In this document: piece after piece, positions 4,826-5,473 of the stretch
How positions within the stretch are numbered: position 1 is the first letter of the stretch
Layout of the letters: each line of letters starts with the position of its first letter
From: Paratractidigestivibacter sp963640745
GTDB lineage: Bacteria > Actinomycetota > Coriobacteriia > Coriobacteriales > Atopobiaceae
Direction: 5' to 3'
Length of the DNA: 5,473 nucleotides
Assembly (NCBI GenBank): GCA_963640745.1
Contig: CAVIBB010000134.1
Span: 1-5,473, forward strand
Position numbers and translations under genes: made by a program
Notes under the pieces: generated by a model
What the model was told of the DNA's origin: nothing
Seen by the model: the letters and a program-made list of their open reading frames with translations, nothing else
Database searches by the model: none

Positions 4826-5473
4826 TTACGCCTCGGCGAGGCCGCGGACACGCTTGAGGAACCCGAAGTGCTCGTTGGAGAAGTTCACCACATTACCCGT
4901 CACGAGCACCGTGACCACCGTACCCAGCCCCACACCGTTGAGCTCGCCGAAGAGCATGAGCGAGAGGGAGACGGCAATGGCGACGAGCGCGAGGTCAAAG
5001 ACAAGCTTGACGGTGCCGAGCTTGACGCCCGTGACGCGCGAGATGGCGTGGACAACGCCCTCGCCGGGAACAAACACCAGGCTCGGCGCGCACTCGACCG
5101 CGATGCCGAAGCCGAGCACGCAGCACCCAAAGAGAATCATGCCGATCTTGACGGGCAGCGACGTGGGATTCATCCACGAGAAGAAGCTCATCGAAAGGCC
5201 GAGGCAGGACGAGAACACCACGTTGACGGGAATCTGGAGCAGCTGCATCGGGAAGAACTGCTTGCCCAGCAGGGGAATCTGGACCGCGACGAGCACGAAG
5301 TTGATCAGGAAAGTGCACATCGCGAAGCTCAGCTGCGGGAACTGGAACGAGAGCACGTACGGCACGCTCGAAATCTGCGAAGTGCCCATGCCCGCCTTGG
5401 TAATAAACGCGATGCCAATGGAGTTGATCAAGATACCCAGGCAGAACCAGAAGGTCCTGCGGCCGAGGTTGTT
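4826..5473 (-). CDS. YczE/YyaS/YitT-family membrane protein, N-terminus beyond the window
   Basis: The reading frame stays open to the right edge, and 215 residues are visible, beginning NNLGRRTFWFCLGILINSIG. An internal TTG at 5431-5429 is not the start, because the first membrane helix begins upstream of it. Counted from the first visible residue, hydrophobic helices lie at about 7-25, 47-69, 80-101, 108-127 and 157-176, with a glycine-rich segment (GVGLGTVVTVLVTGNVVNF, 180-198) before a basic, cytoplasmic-looking C-terminus. The AGMGTSQ motif after helix 1 and the late GLGT motif, plus a total near 220 residues, fit the YczE/YyaS/YitT group. These are poorly characterised integral membrane proteins with no established substrate. 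Probably only a few N-terminal residues are missing. The gene converges on helD and shares its terminator; its promoter and ribosome binding site are outside the window. Confidence 0.75.
   Translation of the reverse strand, partial: NNLGRRTFWFCLGILINSIGIAFITKAGMGTSQISSVPYVLSFQFPQLSFAMCTFLINFVLVAVQIPLLGKQFFPMQLLQIPVNVVFSSCLGLSMSFFSWMNPTSLPVKIGMILFGCCVLGFGIAVECAPSLVFVPGEGVVHAISRVTGVKLGTVKLVFDLALVAIAVSLSLMLFGELNGVGLGTVVTVLVTGNVVNFSNEHFGFLKRVRGLAEA

Noticed and set aside
4393..4851. Minus-strand frame spanning the helD 3' end and the terminator
   Set aside because: It runs through the intrinsic terminator and its repeat region, and has no recognisable motif or ribosome binding site.
5429..5431. 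TTG as the start codon of the right-edge membrane protein
   Set aside because: The frame stays open for 14 further codons to the window edge, and these encode the beginning of the first membrane helix, so the true start lies outside the window.

Overview
The window is high-GC DNA with compact genes, strong GC-rich intergenic hairpins and one TTG start. Together with a HelD-type RNA polymerase recycling ATPase and a YczE/YyaS/YitT-type membrane protein, this suggests a Gram-positive actinobacterial chromosome. A Coriobacteriia (Collinsella/Olsenella-like) source would fit best, but that is an inference from style and gene content. No rRNA, tRNA, CRISPR array, insertion sequence or phage gene is visible.

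Layout, left to right. Positions 1-43 may be the tail of a plus-strand gene whose body lies outside the window. It would converge on a ChbG/YdjC-family carbohydrate deacetylase (147-1064, minus), with a strong two-way hairpin terminator (96-139) between them. A 150-bp divergent promoter region separates the deacetylase from a polyprenyl-phosphate-type family 2 glycosyltransferase (1215-2192, plus, TTG start). A 340-bp non-coding stretch (2193-2532) follows and is unusually rich in dyad symmetry. It holds two GC hairpins behind the glycosyltransferase, two large hairpins built from four alternating copies of a GGGGTTATGCGA-like unit, and a stack of three palindromes just before the next gene. 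The next gene is helD (2533-4668, plus), a complete superfamily 1 ATPase of the HelD/HelR family. It is followed by a GC hairpin, a short 11-bp tandem repeat and a perfect 18-bp terminator stem (4754-4805) that serves both helD and the convergent gene. The last gene (4826-5473, minus, start beyond the right edge) encodes a multi-pass membrane protein of the YczE/YyaS/YitT family.

How the genes may work together. The divergent deacetylase and glycosyltransferase could act in one pathway that moves a sugar to a lipid carrier and deacetylates it for decoration of a cell-surface polymer; this is inferred from families and adjacency only. helD appears to be its own transcription unit, acting on RNA polymerase, with a palindrome-rich leader that looks regulatory. 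The membrane protein is a separate unit of unknown substrate. The best candidates for something undescribed are the non-coding dyad arrays around helD, not a new protein system.
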